Positions 1 through 7,777 are shown, counted from the stretch's first letter. The stretch is DNA of 64,000 bases from Bacteroidales bacterium (GCA_017477425.1 JAFUVT010000030.1:1-64000); one strand, 5' to 3'. The notes: a model not told the origin generated them from the letters alone. Translations and numbers: made by a program.

Positions 1-1088
1 CCGCCCACTTCAAACAGGTATTGCCCGTTGACGAGGAAATCTCCTTTTTTGGGCGTGTTCACTTCGTGGGCGACAGCCAATTGGTTCTGGAAGAAGGTCT
101 CCCTCACATTGCCAATTTCAACATAGGGACACAGCGCATGCATCAGGTTGGTGTTGTTGATGAAGATTTTGTCAGGCTTGTAGAGGTATTTGTAGCTTTT
201 GGCCTTCTCGGTAAGCAGCGACAATATTTGTGCCTTGTCCAAGGAATAGAGCATGCGGAGTCCCAGCTCGTTGTTGGTGGCCAGTTGCTTCCAGAGTTCA
301 GACATGTTCGGCTCAAAAGGTACATGTTCGCTGATGATCATCAACAGCCTTTTGGTTTTCTGGATGGTCTCATACGACACATTCTCCACGGCAGGCAGGT
401 CGTTGTCTATGACCACGGACACGATTTCCCTGAGGTGCGCGAAATAGTCGTTGTGCTCTTCCTTGTAGAATGGATAGTAGCCATGATCGAGGTAGGCTTC
501 AAACAGAGGCTCTATTTTAATGCCTTTGGTCATTTCCATGGCGTTTCTCACATGTTCATGAAGCAAGGCCTCCATTGAAAGAGGCTGCATACGACAGACG
601 TTCTCAAATTCGAGGAATTCGCGGAACGAAAGCCCGTGTAAGGTGTATAAGGTCTGGCGGCGCGACAGGTCGACTTTGCCATTGTCCATGGCGAGGAGCG
701 AACTGCTTGTATAGACAATGTGCATGTCTGGATAGTTGTCGTAAATGTTTTTCAATGTTTCCGACCATATTTTGTAGCGATGCACCTCGTCAAGATACAG
801 ATGCGTGATGCCGTGGCGGTCGGCCCAGTCGACCAATTCCATCAATGTGTGTGTGGCAAACCAGAGGTCGTCCATGGAGGCGTAAAGGGTCGTGTCTATG
901 TCCTCATAGTTTTCGAGGATGTATTGAAGTAGCATGGTCGTCTTGCCCACGCCACGGGCGCCTTTGATGCCAATCATTCGGGCTTTCCAGTTGATTTGAG
1001 AGTATAGGTAACGCTTGAAGCCGAGGCTGACTTTGGCAATCTTCCTGTGATAATTGTCATAAAGCGGTTGGATTTCTGCTATTTCCAT
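1..1088 (-). CDS. AAA+ ATPase, DUF4143-type, C-terminus cut by window edge
   Basis: The frame is open from an ATG at 1088 to the window edge, giving about 362 residues without a stop. A P-loop GARGVGKT lies near residue 43-50, followed by a Walker B-like LYLDEVHRY and a sensor-type YTSSS. This is the order seen in prokaryotic ATPases of the AAA_14/DUF4143 group, which usually end in a nuclease-like domain; that part lies outside the window. The physiological role of these proteins is not established. A TATATTTG -7 box 26-33 bp upstream of the ATG supports this start. It faces away from the ATPase remnant at 1611. The family call is from motifs seen by eye. Confidence 0.85.
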   Translation of the reverse strand, partial: MEIAEIQPLYDNYHRKIAKVSLGFKRYLYSQINWKARMIGIKGARGVGKTTMLLQYILENYEDIDTTLYASMDDLWFATHTLMELVDWADRHGITHLYLDEVHRYKIWSETLKNIYDNYPDMHIVYTSSSLLAMDNGKVDLSRRQTLYTLHGLSFREFLEFENVCRMQPLSMEALLHEHVRNAMEMTKGIKIEPLFEAYLDHGYYPFYKEEHNDYFAHLREIVSVVIDNDLPAVENVSYETIQKTKRLLMIISEHVPFEPNMSELWKQLATNNELGLRMLYSLDKAQILSLLTEKAKSYKYLYKPDKIFINNTNLMHALCPYVEIGNVRETFFQNQLAVAHEVNTPKKGDFLVNGQYLFEVG

Positions 1089-1113
1089 TTCATTTGTTTT
1101 AAGGTTGACGCGG

Positions 1114-1121
1114 CAAATATA
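1114..1121 (-). promoter_or_regulatory. -7 promoter box for the ATPase ending at 1
   Basis: TATATTTG on the minus strand matches the Bacteroidetes TAnnTTTG -7 element and lies about 26 bp before the ATG at 1088. No clear -33 TTTG was found at 19-20 bp. Confidence 0.5.
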
Positions 1122-1333
1122 ATGAATTTATATTTCAAACTATAAAAAAATGGATTTTTTTATATTTTAAACCGTAATTTTTAATTCTCAACTCTACACC
1201 CCACTGAAAACCAGCCACAAACAAAAAGGACCAACAAGGACCGGCGGGAAAGACATTTTTTTTGTTTTTTTGCAAAGCGTTTGGAAAGAAAAAACAGAAA
1301 TTTAAAGTTAGTAATCATCAAATCAGAAACATC

Positions 1334-1417
1334 ATGAGTACATTGATTTGGGCCATCGGAATGGGAGTTTTTCTAGGCCTCATGGAATACTATGAAGATA
1401 AGCGAAACAATAAATGA
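1334..1417 (+). CDS. small ORF, 27 aa, possible membrane miniprotein
   Basis: ATG at 1334 and TGA at 1415-1417 encode a 27-residue peptide. It has a hydrophobic first half (LIWAIGMGVFLGLM) and a charged end (YYEDKRNNK), the layout of a single-pass membrane miniprotein. It sits alone in the 520-bp gap between two ATPase loci. I do not recognise it. Only its composition and an unobstructed start argue for coding. Confidence 0.3.
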   Translation: MSTLIWAIGMGVFLGLMEYYEDKRNNK

Positions 1418-1448
1418 CGCTGTACTCCAAATCATATACAATAAGATT

Positions 1449-1480
1449 GAATTTCCAGCCAAAAGTTTCTATTGTTGCAA
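1449..1480 (+). repeat. copy 1 of a repeated promoter-like cassette
   Basis: GAATTTCCAGCCAAAAGT followed by TTCTATTGTTGCA nearly matches the stretch at 6216-6247 (GAATTTCCCGCCAAAAGT then GTCTATATTTGCA). A partial copy is at 2419-2441. The cassette ends in a -7-like box, here TATTGTTG. In this copy the box is imperfect. Confidence 0.55.
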
Positions 1481-1538
1481 CTGCAAACAAAATTTTGTGC
1501 TTTAAGCGAAAAACTTGATGGAAATCAATGTTTTTTCC

Positions 1539-1546
1539 TATTTTTG
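1539..1546 (+). promoter_or_regulatory. -7 promoter box before the ATPase pseudogene
   Basis: TATTTTTG matches TAnnTTTG. It lies upstream of a strong hairpin (1560-1592) and of the decayed ATPase frame starting about 1611, so it is probably the surviving promoter of that gene. Confidence 0.5.
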
Positions 1547-1559
1547 CAGCATCAATATT

Positions 1560-1592
1560 CCGAAACCGTCATTTCCGAAATGGCGGTTTCGG
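1560..1592 (+). promoter_or_regulatory. 15-bp stem hairpin in the leader of the ATPase pseudogene
   Basis: CCGAAACCGTCATTT and AAATGGCGGTTTCGG form a 15-bp stem, with one T:G wobble, around a 3-base loop. It begins 13 bp after the -7 box at 1539-1546, so it would lie near the 5' end of the transcript. There is no following T-run, so it is not a terminator. It could be an operator or a stabilising 5' stem-loop. Confidence 0.55.
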
Positions 1593-1610
1593 AAATAAAA
1601 CCGCATTTGA

Positions 1611-2388
1611 AATGAGATTCTACGCTTGGTCATTGACGAGTTCCAGGATTTCTTTAGGGTGAACAAGGCGGTCTATAGCGAAATGCAGGACATCTGGGAC
1701 CGTTACGAGAAGCAGTCACCAAGGACACCATGATCGATTACATCATCGGCCCCAATTCCACGTTTATTGCCGATGGGAAGAACAACCTTGTTGAAGAGTT
1801 CGGTAAAGACTACGGAGTCTATTTCTCCATCCTTTCATGCATCGCCCGGGGCAAGAACACCCGAAGCGAGATTGAAGACGTGATAGGCAAGGAGGTGGGG
1901 GCTATCTGACCAATCTGGAAAAAGACTATGAACTCATCCAAAAGCGTCAGCCTCTATTCGAGAAAAGCACTACGAAAAATGTCAGGTACGAGATGGAGGA
2001 TGTCTTTTATTGCTTTTGGTTCAGATTTATATTTAAGTATGCCTATATCCTTGAGATTGAGAACTATGATAAGGTGCGTGAAATCGTCAGACGCGATTAC
2101 GACACCTTTAGCGGGCTGATGCTTGAGCGTTATTTCCACCGAGTGGCCGTCGAGTCAGGACGATGGACGCGGATTGGCCGCTGGTGGGATCGCAAAGGCG
2201 AAAACGAGATTGACATGATAGCTGAGGACGAATTGTCGGAGTCGGTAGCTTTTTTTGAAATCAAACGCCAATCCGACAACATTAATCCTGCCGAATTGGA
2301 ACGCAGGAGCAATTGTTTCTTAGCTGCAACGCATCGGTTTAACGGATACGACATCGCGAGACAAGGGCTATCACTGGAGGACATGTAG
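1611..2388 (+). pseudogene. decayed AAA ATPase with DUF234-like C-terminus
   Basis: Three frames join into one degraded ATPase. At about 1617-1731 a Walker B-like LVIDEFQDFF runs into a stop. From about 1727 another frame reads on as MIDYIIGPNSTFIADG with a winged-helix-like stretch to 1908. After loss of one G in the run at 1891-1897 the frame shifts and continues (DVFYCFWFRF, ERYFHRVAVESG, GRWWDRKGENEIDM) to TAG at 2386-2388. The C-terminal part resembles the DUF234 domain following archaeal-type ATPases. The P-loop region and roughly 100 residues after Walker B are missing. The gene is almost certainly non-functional. Confidence 0.75.
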
Positions 2389-2418
2389 GACTTTGTGCCG
2401 TTTTTTTGCCTGTTTTTT

Positions 2419-2441
2419 GAATTTCCCCCCAAGAGTTTCAG
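2419..2441 (+). repeat. copy 3 (degenerate) of the promoter-like cassette
   Basis: GAATTTCCCCCCAAGAGT followed by TTCAG matches the 1449 and 6216 copies at about 19 of 21 positions. It ends on the stop codon of the minus-strand ATPase at 2438. The -7 part is absent. Confidence 0.4.
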
Positions 2442-3808
2442 ACCGTTCCCAATTCGGGCAATATGACATCGTTGGAAGCCGTCGCATCCTTCTGTAAGAA
2501 CATGCAGTAGTAAATCGGCAGATAGGTAGCACCCTTCTTTTGAAAGATTCCTCTTTCGTTCGAAAAGACAATGGCTCGATTGATGCCATATTCGGCAGTT
2601 TCGAGGAAATTTGTCAAGGCACTGTGCTCCGTGTAGTCCTTGCCCGACTTGATTTCCAAAGGCAACACTTGAAGACGCTCGTAATCGTCAATCAGGAAGT
2701 CCACTTCGCCTTTTTTCTTGTTGTCGTAGTAGTGAAGCGCAAAACCATGGGCTTGCAGTTCCTGTGCCACCACCGACTCATAGACCGTCCCCAGATTGAT
2801 GCTCTTGATGTCTTGCAGCACCGCATTGACGTTGAGGCCGTACAACAGATGCGTCAGCAGGCCGACATCGTTCAGATAGAGCTTTACCAACCGCTTCTGC
2901 TCCGATTCCATCAAGGGGAAACGAGGGTTGCTGATGGCCAGCACTTCGAGAGCCACGCCCGAGTTGGACAGGTACTCAAACTCGTCGGCATAGTCGGCAA
3001 AATGCTTGCCCTTCTTGTTTTCTATCCGCTGATAGACCATCCGCTTCTTCTTGTTCTCCAGATTGCTGGGAATCATGTCGTAGATGCGCCGAATCTTCAG
3101 CTTGTGCTCCTCGTCATATTGCGAGGCGTCGATGCGATAAAGCTCATGTATGTCCTTATGAACCTGACGCACCCGTACCATATTCCTGTCTTCCAGATAC
3201 TTGTTGATGGCTTCGGGCAGGCCACCCACCAACAGATAATACTGGAAACGCTTCAGCAGTAAGCTGTGCGTATTTTCATCAAGCGGTTCCTCTTTTTCGT
3301 AATGCTGCCTAATGTCGGCAATCCATTCCTTGCTGATGCCAGTGGCCCAAAGGAATTCCTCAAAGTCGAGTGGATACATCTGCCGGATTTCAACACTGCC
3401 CAGAGGCACTGACGGCGTTTGCGACAGGGCCACGCCCAACTGCGAGCCACTGGCAATGAAGCGATACCTTCCTTCTTGGTTGAGGAACTTGAGCATCGTC
3501 ATCAGATGAGGATAGCTTTGGATCTCATCGAGAAAGACGAGGGTGTCCGACTTGTCGCCCATGGGCTTTGGGTAGTAGTTGCTGAGCCGAATATACAAGT
3601 CGTTGGTGGTGTGCACCGCGGCAAACACCTGCTCGCCCTCCTTGTCCTCCTTCAGGTTAATCTCAACGTAATGGGCAAAAAGTCGCTTCCCCACATAGCG
3701 AATCAAATAGGACTTTCCAATCTGACGTGCGCCATTGACTAGCAGGATTTTATCCTGTTTTTCGGTAAGGAATTGTTCAAGGATTTTGGTAAACTTGCGT
3801 TCAAGCAT
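2438..3808 (-). CDS. AAA+ ATPase with DUF4143 domain
   Basis: A 456-aa protein with P-loop GARQIGKS (about 26-33), Walker B LVFLDEIQ (about 91-98), sensor FIASGSQLG, and a C-terminal half with a PD-(D/E)XK-like signature (GEVDFLIDD ... VLPLEIKSG) typical of DUF4143. Length and order match the family. These proteins are widespread in Bacteroidetes and their physiological role is unproven. The start is supported by a TATCTTTG -7 box at 3833-3840. Upstream are three 12-bp direct repeats spaced exactly 33 bp, which suggests dedicated regulation. Confidence 0.88.
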   Translation of the reverse strand: MLERKFTKILEQFLTEKQDKILLVNGARQIGKSYLIRYVGKRLFAHYVEINLKEDKEGEQVFAAVHTTNDLYIRLSNYYPKPMGDKSDTLVFLDEIQSYPHLMTMLKFLNQEGRYRFIASGSQLGVALSQTPSVPLGSVEIRQMYPLDFEEFLWATGISKEWIADIRQHYEKEEPLDENTHSLLLKRFQYYLLVGGLPEAINKYLEDRNMVRVRQVHKDIHELYRIDASQYDEEHKLKIRRIYDMIPSNLENKKKRMVYQRIENKKGKHFADYADEFEYLSNSGVALEVLAISNPRFPLMESEQKRLVKLYLNDVGLLTHLLYGLNVNAVLQDIKSINLGTVYESVVAQELQAHGFALHYYDNKKKGEVDFLIDDYERLQVLPLEIKSGKDYTEHSALTNFLETAEYGINRAIVFSNERGIFQKKGATYLPIYYCMFLQKDATASNDVILPELGTV

Positions 3809-3832
3809 GGCAAAATATTATAAATCAGCGTG

Positions 3833-3840
3833 CAAAGATA
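3833..3840 (-). promoter_or_regulatory. -7 promoter box of the DUF4143 ATPase
   Basis: TATCTTTG on the minus strand, 25 bp before the ATG at 3808. The nearest iteron (3859-3870) begins 18 bp further upstream and overlaps the expected -33 position. Confidence 0.6.
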
Positions 3841-3858
3841 TAACTTTTCCATGAATTA

Positions 3859-3936
3859 ACCACTTATTCCGAAATTTTCTCGTCAAAAAATACCACTTAT
3901 TCCGTTTTTATGGTGCAGAAAATAACCACTTATTCC
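3859..3936 (-). repeat. three iterons with exact 33-bp period upstream of the ATPase
   Basis: ACCACTTATTCC (GGAATAAGTGGT on the transcribed side) occurs at 3859-3870, 3892-3903 and 3925-3936. Spacing is 33 bp both times, close to three helical turns. The sequence between copies is not conserved. A fourth exact copy is at 5669-5680 and a one-mismatch copy at 44376-44387. The position just upstream of the -7 box fits binding sites for a regulator. Confidence 0.7.
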
Positions 3937-3962
3937 TTTTTTATCGCTTTTGCCATGCATTT
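3925..3962. repeat. 38-bp direct repeat, left copy, flanking hipBA
   Basis: The 38 bases from ACCACTTATTCC to GCCATGCATTT recur exactly at 5669-5706. The two copies bracket the hipBA pair, and the left copy overlaps the hipA stop codon. No integrase or transposase lies between them, so the pair could mark insertion of a toxin-antitoxin module or a local duplication. Confidence 0.8.
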
Positions 3963-5241
3963 AAAGCCGCAATAGCATATTAGAGACAATAGGGCCGCTC
4001 ATCTTTGGCGGAACATCACATTCTTGCGCCATCTTTGGCCAAAGCGATGCCGCCTCAACAATTTCATCGATAATCAACGTCGCATCCTTGATGTTGTTTT
4101 GAAGTGCAAATTTCAACAAGTCTTTCCGCGTGATGCCTTCAAACTTCCCATTAATCGACATCTGGTGGGTGGCGGTCCAGCCGCCATTGGGGTTAAAGGC
4201 GTAGCCCATGTCGTAGGCAGGTGACAGCCGCCATACTCCATCGTCGCCCATGAGGAACGAGATGTTTTTCGTGTGGTCGTCCTGGTTGCGCACCACCACG
4301 TTGAAAACCATCCGTCTGAACATTTCCTTGGCGGCAGAGTAGGGTAGGCGCAATGCCCTCATCACATTGAAAGCCTGTTCGTAGGAATAAGCGCGATGAA
4401 GCCGGAAGTCGAAATGGGCGATGCCACAGAGCGTCTGCATGTGCACCTTCTTCCCGTTGCTGCGGTCGAAACGCTGGGTCAGGAAGTGCGCCCGTCCGTT
4501 TTCCTCGATGAGCGAACACTCCGACATCTCGATGCCGCACGCCTTTGCCAACTGGTAGAACGAGAACTCCAACCGGCCATAGTTTTCCGTTTCCTTGAAA
4601 CCAGCCTTCGCCGAAACTCCATCCAGCTTAATCAGGTAATAGTCGAAACCCGCAGGCGCTTCCACCTGACCGGAACGCACTTCTCCCGTTGTCTTGTTGT
4701 AGGCAATGATTGCTTTTGCCCGTTGGCCTCCGGCAGACGTGCCCAGCCGCAGAATCTCGGCGATGGCCTGTTTCTTGTCGTCGTTCAAATTGGTGTCGAA
4801 CGACGACTTTTCCGACAGTGCCTCTCTCGCCACGTCAACCAATGAGTCGATTTCAAACCTTGCCTGAGGGTCGTAGGGCATGTCCATGGCGGGTTCAAAT
4901 TCCAATGCTCCCATACAACGCTTGCCAAGGAAGCAAAGCGTTTCGATGGGATTGCTGCTCGTCCTGCCCGTCAAGGCCAGCCATCGGTCAAACAGGGCAC
5001 GACCGTAGGTGTCGGGCAACGAGTCGGCCAACATGCCAGGCAGTCCCTTGTAGGTTTCCTTGTCTAGACCCGCAAAGGAATAAATGCGTCCTTCGCGCAC
5101 GGGCATCATCAATGGGGAAGGCTCCAAACCTCGCCCCGCAAAACTGTGGTCGTATTCGAACCTTGCCATCTCGTATTGCCTGTCCCATTGGAACGTTCCA
5201 ACGGGAAAGCCAAACATGCGGACCATCGCTACATCTACCAT
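3961..5241 (-). CDS. hipA: HipA-family serine/threonine kinase toxin
   Basis: A 426-aa protein, about the length of E. coli HipA (440). It has the family's P-loop-like GTSAGGQRAK (about 168-177), the catalytic-loop equivalent NQDDHTKN (about 318-325) and the metal-binding LSPAYDMG. HipA kinases phosphorylate a translation component (glutamyl-tRNA synthetase in E. coli) and cause dormancy; the target here is unknown. It overlaps the end of hipB by 7 bases, so the two are translationally coupled. The stop codon lies in a 38-bp repeat whose twin lies beyond hipB. All key motifs look intact. Confidence 0.9.
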   Translation of the reverse strand: MVDVAMVRMFGFPVGTFQWDRQYEMARFEYDHSFAGRGLEPSPLMMPVREGRIYSFAGLDKETYKGLPGMLADSLPDTYGRALFDRWLALTGRTSSNPIETLCFLGKRCMGALEFEPAMDMPYDPQARFEIDSLVDVAREALSEKSSFDTNLNDDKKQAIAEILRLGTSAGGQRAKAIIAYNKTTGEVRSGQVEAPAGFDYYLIKLDGVSAKAGFKETENYGRLEFSFYQLAKACGIEMSECSLIEENGRAHFLTQRFDRSNGKKVHMQTLCGIAHFDFRLHRAYSYEQAFNVMRALRLPYSAAKEMFRRMVFNVVVRNQDDHTKNISFLMGDDGVWRLSPAYDMGYAFNPNGGWTATHQMSINGKFEGITRKDLLKFALQNNIKDATLIIDEIVEAASLWPKMAQECDVPPKMSGPIVSNMLLRL

Positions 5242-5582
5242 GGCGAAGCCTCCTCTTTTGCGTTATTCATTTTTCCTACTGCTCGTTTCCGTTGGTGTGT
5301 TTTCGCTGCCTGCACCATATTGTAGTATTCGTTCGGACTCAGCTGTTCCTCTTCTACCAGTTGTTGGAGCGCATCCAACTTCCCTAAGGTGCGCAACACT
5401 CGCAAAAAGGCATCAAACGAACGGATTTCCCCTTTCTCGATCTTCTTGATAGTGGATAGCGACACGTTGGCCGCTTCGGCCAGACTCTGCTGGGTGATGT
5501 TCTGTCTTAATCTGACAGCCTTCAGCTTCTCGCCGATTTTCGTGAGGATGGCGCTGTCTGGCAGCATGTAGATATCTTCCAT
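5235..5582 (-). CDS. hipB: HipB-like XRE-family antitoxin/repressor
   Basis: A 115-aa protein with an N-terminal helix-turn-helix of the Cro/XRE type at about 13-67 (VRLRQNITQQSLAEAANVSL, then STIKKIEKGEIRS). The C-terminal half is basic. The position immediately upstream of hipA with overlapping ends is the classic hipBA order. HipB proteins neutralise HipA and repress their own operon; palindromes at 5587-5600 and 5628-5636 around the promoter fit that. Confidence 0.88.
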   Translation of the reverse strand: MEDIYMLPDSAILTKIGEKLKAVRLRQNITQQSLAEAANVSLSTIKKIEKGEIRSFDAFLRVLRTLGKLDALQQLVEEEQLSPNEYYNMVQAAKTHQRKRAVGKMNNAKEEASPW

Positions 5583-5586
5583 AATG

Positions 5587-5636
5587 GTTTAATATTAAAC
5601 TTTTACGCTGCAAAAATACAAATAAAAGTTTAATAT
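5587..5636 (-). promoter_or_regulatory. hipBA promoter with two operator-like palindromes
   Basis: A perfect 14-bp palindrome GTTTAATATTAAAC (5587-5600) lies just before the hipB start. A partial copy GTTTAATAT is at 5628-5636. The -7 box TATTTTTG (minus strand, 5611-5618) sits between them. This is the arrangement expected for HipB autorepression. Binding is inferred. Confidence 0.65.
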
Positions 5637-5668
5637 GAAGCTATATTATAGAAAAAACATCCAAAAAC

Positions 5669-5706
5669 ACCACTTATTCCTTTTTTATCGCTTTTGCCAT
5701 GCATTT
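5669..5706. repeat. 38-bp direct repeat, right copy, flanking hipBA
   Basis: Identical to 3925-3962. It contains the fourth ACCACTTATTCC iteron and sits 73 bp before the ATPase-remnant ORF at 5780. Confidence 0.8.
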
Positions 5707-5779
5707 TTTTTCTGCAACTTTTGAATTTTTTCCCTTTCGTAACTATATTAGGTTGAACACAAACATCAACCTAATTGAC

Positions 5780-6217
5780 ATGGAAAAGAAAACCACCACC
5801 GTCGTCAAGACGACCACTACCAAGAAGAACCAGGAGCCTACGCTGCTCGAAGCCGTGGAGCGCGTGGCCGAGCTATCGTGCGGCTCGAAGATGAGCAATG
5901 AGTTCTATGTTAATGCACTGGCCGACATCAAGTTTCTCTCCGAGCGCTTCGGCGTCACGCTGCGGCAGGCCGTGTTGTTTTGCGTCTGCATGGAACAGGG
6001 ACCGAGCCATGTCGACTATAGGGACATCGCGAGCCACCTCCGCGTGAGCAAGGTGCACGCCCTGAGCTATTCCGCCGACATCGACGCATTGGCGCGCAAG
6101 CACCAAATCAACAGCATCCTCTACGGCGAGGCCGAAACACTACTGCCCGTGCTCGACGGCTACTGTCGCAGCGAACAGTTGGACAATGGCGTTATGCGAA
6201 AGAAGATTGGGTTTTGA
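5780..6217 (+). CDS. truncated N-terminal domain of an AAA ATPase (likely remnant)
   Basis: A 145-aa protein. After a Lys/Thr-rich start (MEKKTTTVVKTTTTKK), residues about 20-110 are helical (LLEAVERVAELS, NEFYVNALADIKFLSERFG, RDIASHLRVSKVHALSY). This resembles the N-terminal region of some large Bacteroidetes AAA ATPases, which use it before the P-loop domain. No P-loop follows; the frame stops where the promoter-like cassette at 6216 begins. It is most likely the stump of a larger ATPase, although a free-standing small protein cannot be excluded. The ATG at 5780 is preferred over 5699 because the latter lies in the repeat. Confidence 0.5.
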   Translation: MEKKTTTVVKTTTTKKNQEPTLLEAVERVAELSCGSKMSNEFYVNALADIKFLSERFGVTLRQAVLFCVCMEQGPSHVDYRDIASHLRVSKVHALSYSADIDALARKHQINSILYGEAETLLPVLDGYCRSEQLDNGVMRKKIGF

Positions 6218-6247
6218 ATTTCCCGCCAAAAGTGTCTATATTTGCAG
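6216..6247 (+). promoter_or_regulatory. promoter cassette copy 2 of the nuclease gene
   Basis: GAATTTCCCGCCAAAAGT leads into the -7 box TATATTTG (6237-6244). It starts on the stop codon of the upstream ATPase remnant and matches the copy at 1449. It lies 64 bp before the nuclease ATG at 6311. Confidence 0.6.
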
Positions 6248-6310
6248 CATCGAAACGAATAACAATAACCTTTAATAACCTCGCGATGGATAGGTGAATC
6301 GTAGAAGATA

Positions 6311-7690
6311 ATGAACACAAACATCGTACAGTTAGCCCATGATTTCGTAGAGAGTAAAAACAGGGGACGTGGCCGCAAAGTGACTCCCTATAATGTGTTT
6401 GCCGCGTGGAAAATGAGTGAGAATGACCACACTAAACTGCTGTTGTCCTTGCTGCGATACAAGGATTCTTCAGGGCAATATTCTGTGTTGCGTGGTTTTC
6501 TGCGTCGCTTTGCCAAACCAAGAGTGTATTATAACGGATTAAGGGAGCCGAAAATACAATTTAATCCATGCTACCCAGGCGATGATAAAAAAAGTCTTAT
6601 TGACGGACTGATAGTGGATAGGAACAAGAAGTTTGCTGTCATCATCGAGAATAAGATATTCGATGCTGCTGACCAAAAAGACCAAATACGTCGTTACATT
6701 ACCCGCATGGAAGAAGATGAGAACATTAGTATTGAAAACATCTGGGTATTCTATATCACGGGTGATGGAACAAAAGAGGTTGATCAGAAAAGCTATAACT
6801 ACGAGGAGGAAGATGACGCCACAAACATCGGTCAGCGCTTTGTTCCTCTGGCATATAGCAGGGATATCATCGACTGGCTAAAGGAAGATGTTCTTGAGGC
6901 TCGCATTTATCCAGAAAGTCTGACCAGTGTAGTTCGAGCATATGTCGAGTTTTTGGAAAAAGAGTTGTTCTCGTCGGATGATCATCAAAACTGGATGTCA
7001 GATTTGAAGTTGATCTCTAAACTAGGAAGATGGAGTGTGTGCAATCCTCTTACGAAAGCGGATGACATTGTTCAACTGTATTCCTTGTACAATGAGGTCG
7101 TAGCATGCAGACAGGCTCTCGGAAAGGATGAAAGAGCAAATGATCAAGACATCAATGATGTTGAACAGCTATATAAGTCAATCCGCTTGGCATGTACAAA
7201 AGTGGAAGAAGCTGCATTCCAACAGTTTGAAAAAGTTAGCATAGATATTCTTAACGAACAATGGAGGAGAGAACTCAAAAAGAAGCAACTTACATGGAAA
7301 GCAAAGCGTCGTGGGTTGAGAGGTGAAAACGGTTTCGTGCAGATAAGCCTCACTGATGATTGGGGTACTGCTCATTTGGAGTGGACTTCCATCAATCCAC
7401 AAGGGATGTTTGGTGAGACCGATTATGTTCTTGAGTTTCATGTCGAAGGGAATAAGTCTCTGGCAAATCAATGGAAACAAAGTCTTGAGGCAAACCGCAT
7501 ACTCTTACCATCAGATGGGAAAATATCTCAGACATCAAGAATATTCAAGTGCAAAGTCACTACAGACAAGCCCATCGCAAAAATGAAGGAAAAGGAGCTG
7601 ACAAGTTTTTTGAGAAAGGTATATACTCAGGACATGAATTTCTTGTGCCGCCAATTGGTGGAGAAGTATAGTGACTACAGTAAAAAATAA
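6311..7690 (+). CDS. PD-(D/E)XK nuclease superfamily protein
   Basis: A 459-aa protein. The nuclease core is visible at about 97-125: LIDGLIVDRNKKFAVIIENKI, with the acidic residue (D) before the strand and E-x-K after it, then QKDQIRRYITRM. The N-terminal ENDHTKLLLSLLRY is typical of the PDDEXK_4 group found in phage-defence loci. The rest is helical with no second domain that I recognise. It is monocistronic, with its own promoter (6237-6244) and a strong terminator at 7738-7777. A role in restriction of foreign DNA is inference from the fold. Confidence 0.72.
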   Translation: MNTNIVQLAHDFVESKNRGRGRKVTPYNVFAAWKMSENDHTKLLLSLLRYKDSSGQYSVLRGFLRRFAKPRVYYNGLREPKIQFNPCYPGDDKKSLIDGLIVDRNKKFAVIIENKIFDAADQKDQIRRYITRMEEDENISIENIWVFYITGDGTKEVDQKSYNYEEEDDATNIGQRFVPLAYSRDIIDWLKEDVLEARIYPESLTSVVRAYVEFLEKELFSSDDHQNWMSDLKLISKLGRWSVCNPLTKADDIVQLYSLYNEVVACRQALGKDERANDQDINDVEQLYKSIRLACTKVEEAAFQQFEKVSIDILNEQWRRELKKKQLTWKAKRRGLRGENGFVQISLTDDWGTAHLEWTSINPQGMFGETDYVLEFHVEGNKSLANQWKQSLEANRILLPSDGKISQTSRIFKCKVTTDKPIAKMKEKELTSFLRKVYTQDMNFLCRQLVEKYSDYSKK

Positions 7691-7737
7691 CATATTTGAA
7701 CATTTCGTAAGCAAAAATTGAACAATATGGAGTATAA

Positions 7738-7777
7738 AACTATCCTCTGCCCAGACGAGCAGAGGATAGTTTTTTTT
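7738..7777 (+). terminator. intrinsic terminator after the PD-(D/E)XK gene
   Basis: AACTATCCTCTGC (7738-7750) and GCAGAGGATAGTT (7759-7771) form a 13-bp perfect stem around an 8-base loop, followed by a T-run to 7777. On the other strand the run is weak (GTTTTATAC), so termination of the minus-strand flavoprotein transcript is possible but less certain. Confidence 0.88.

Noticed and set aside
3859..3936. CRISPR-like array from the 33-bp spaced repeats
   Set aside because: Only three 12-bp repeats, no cas genes, and the position is directly over a promoter; iterons fit better.
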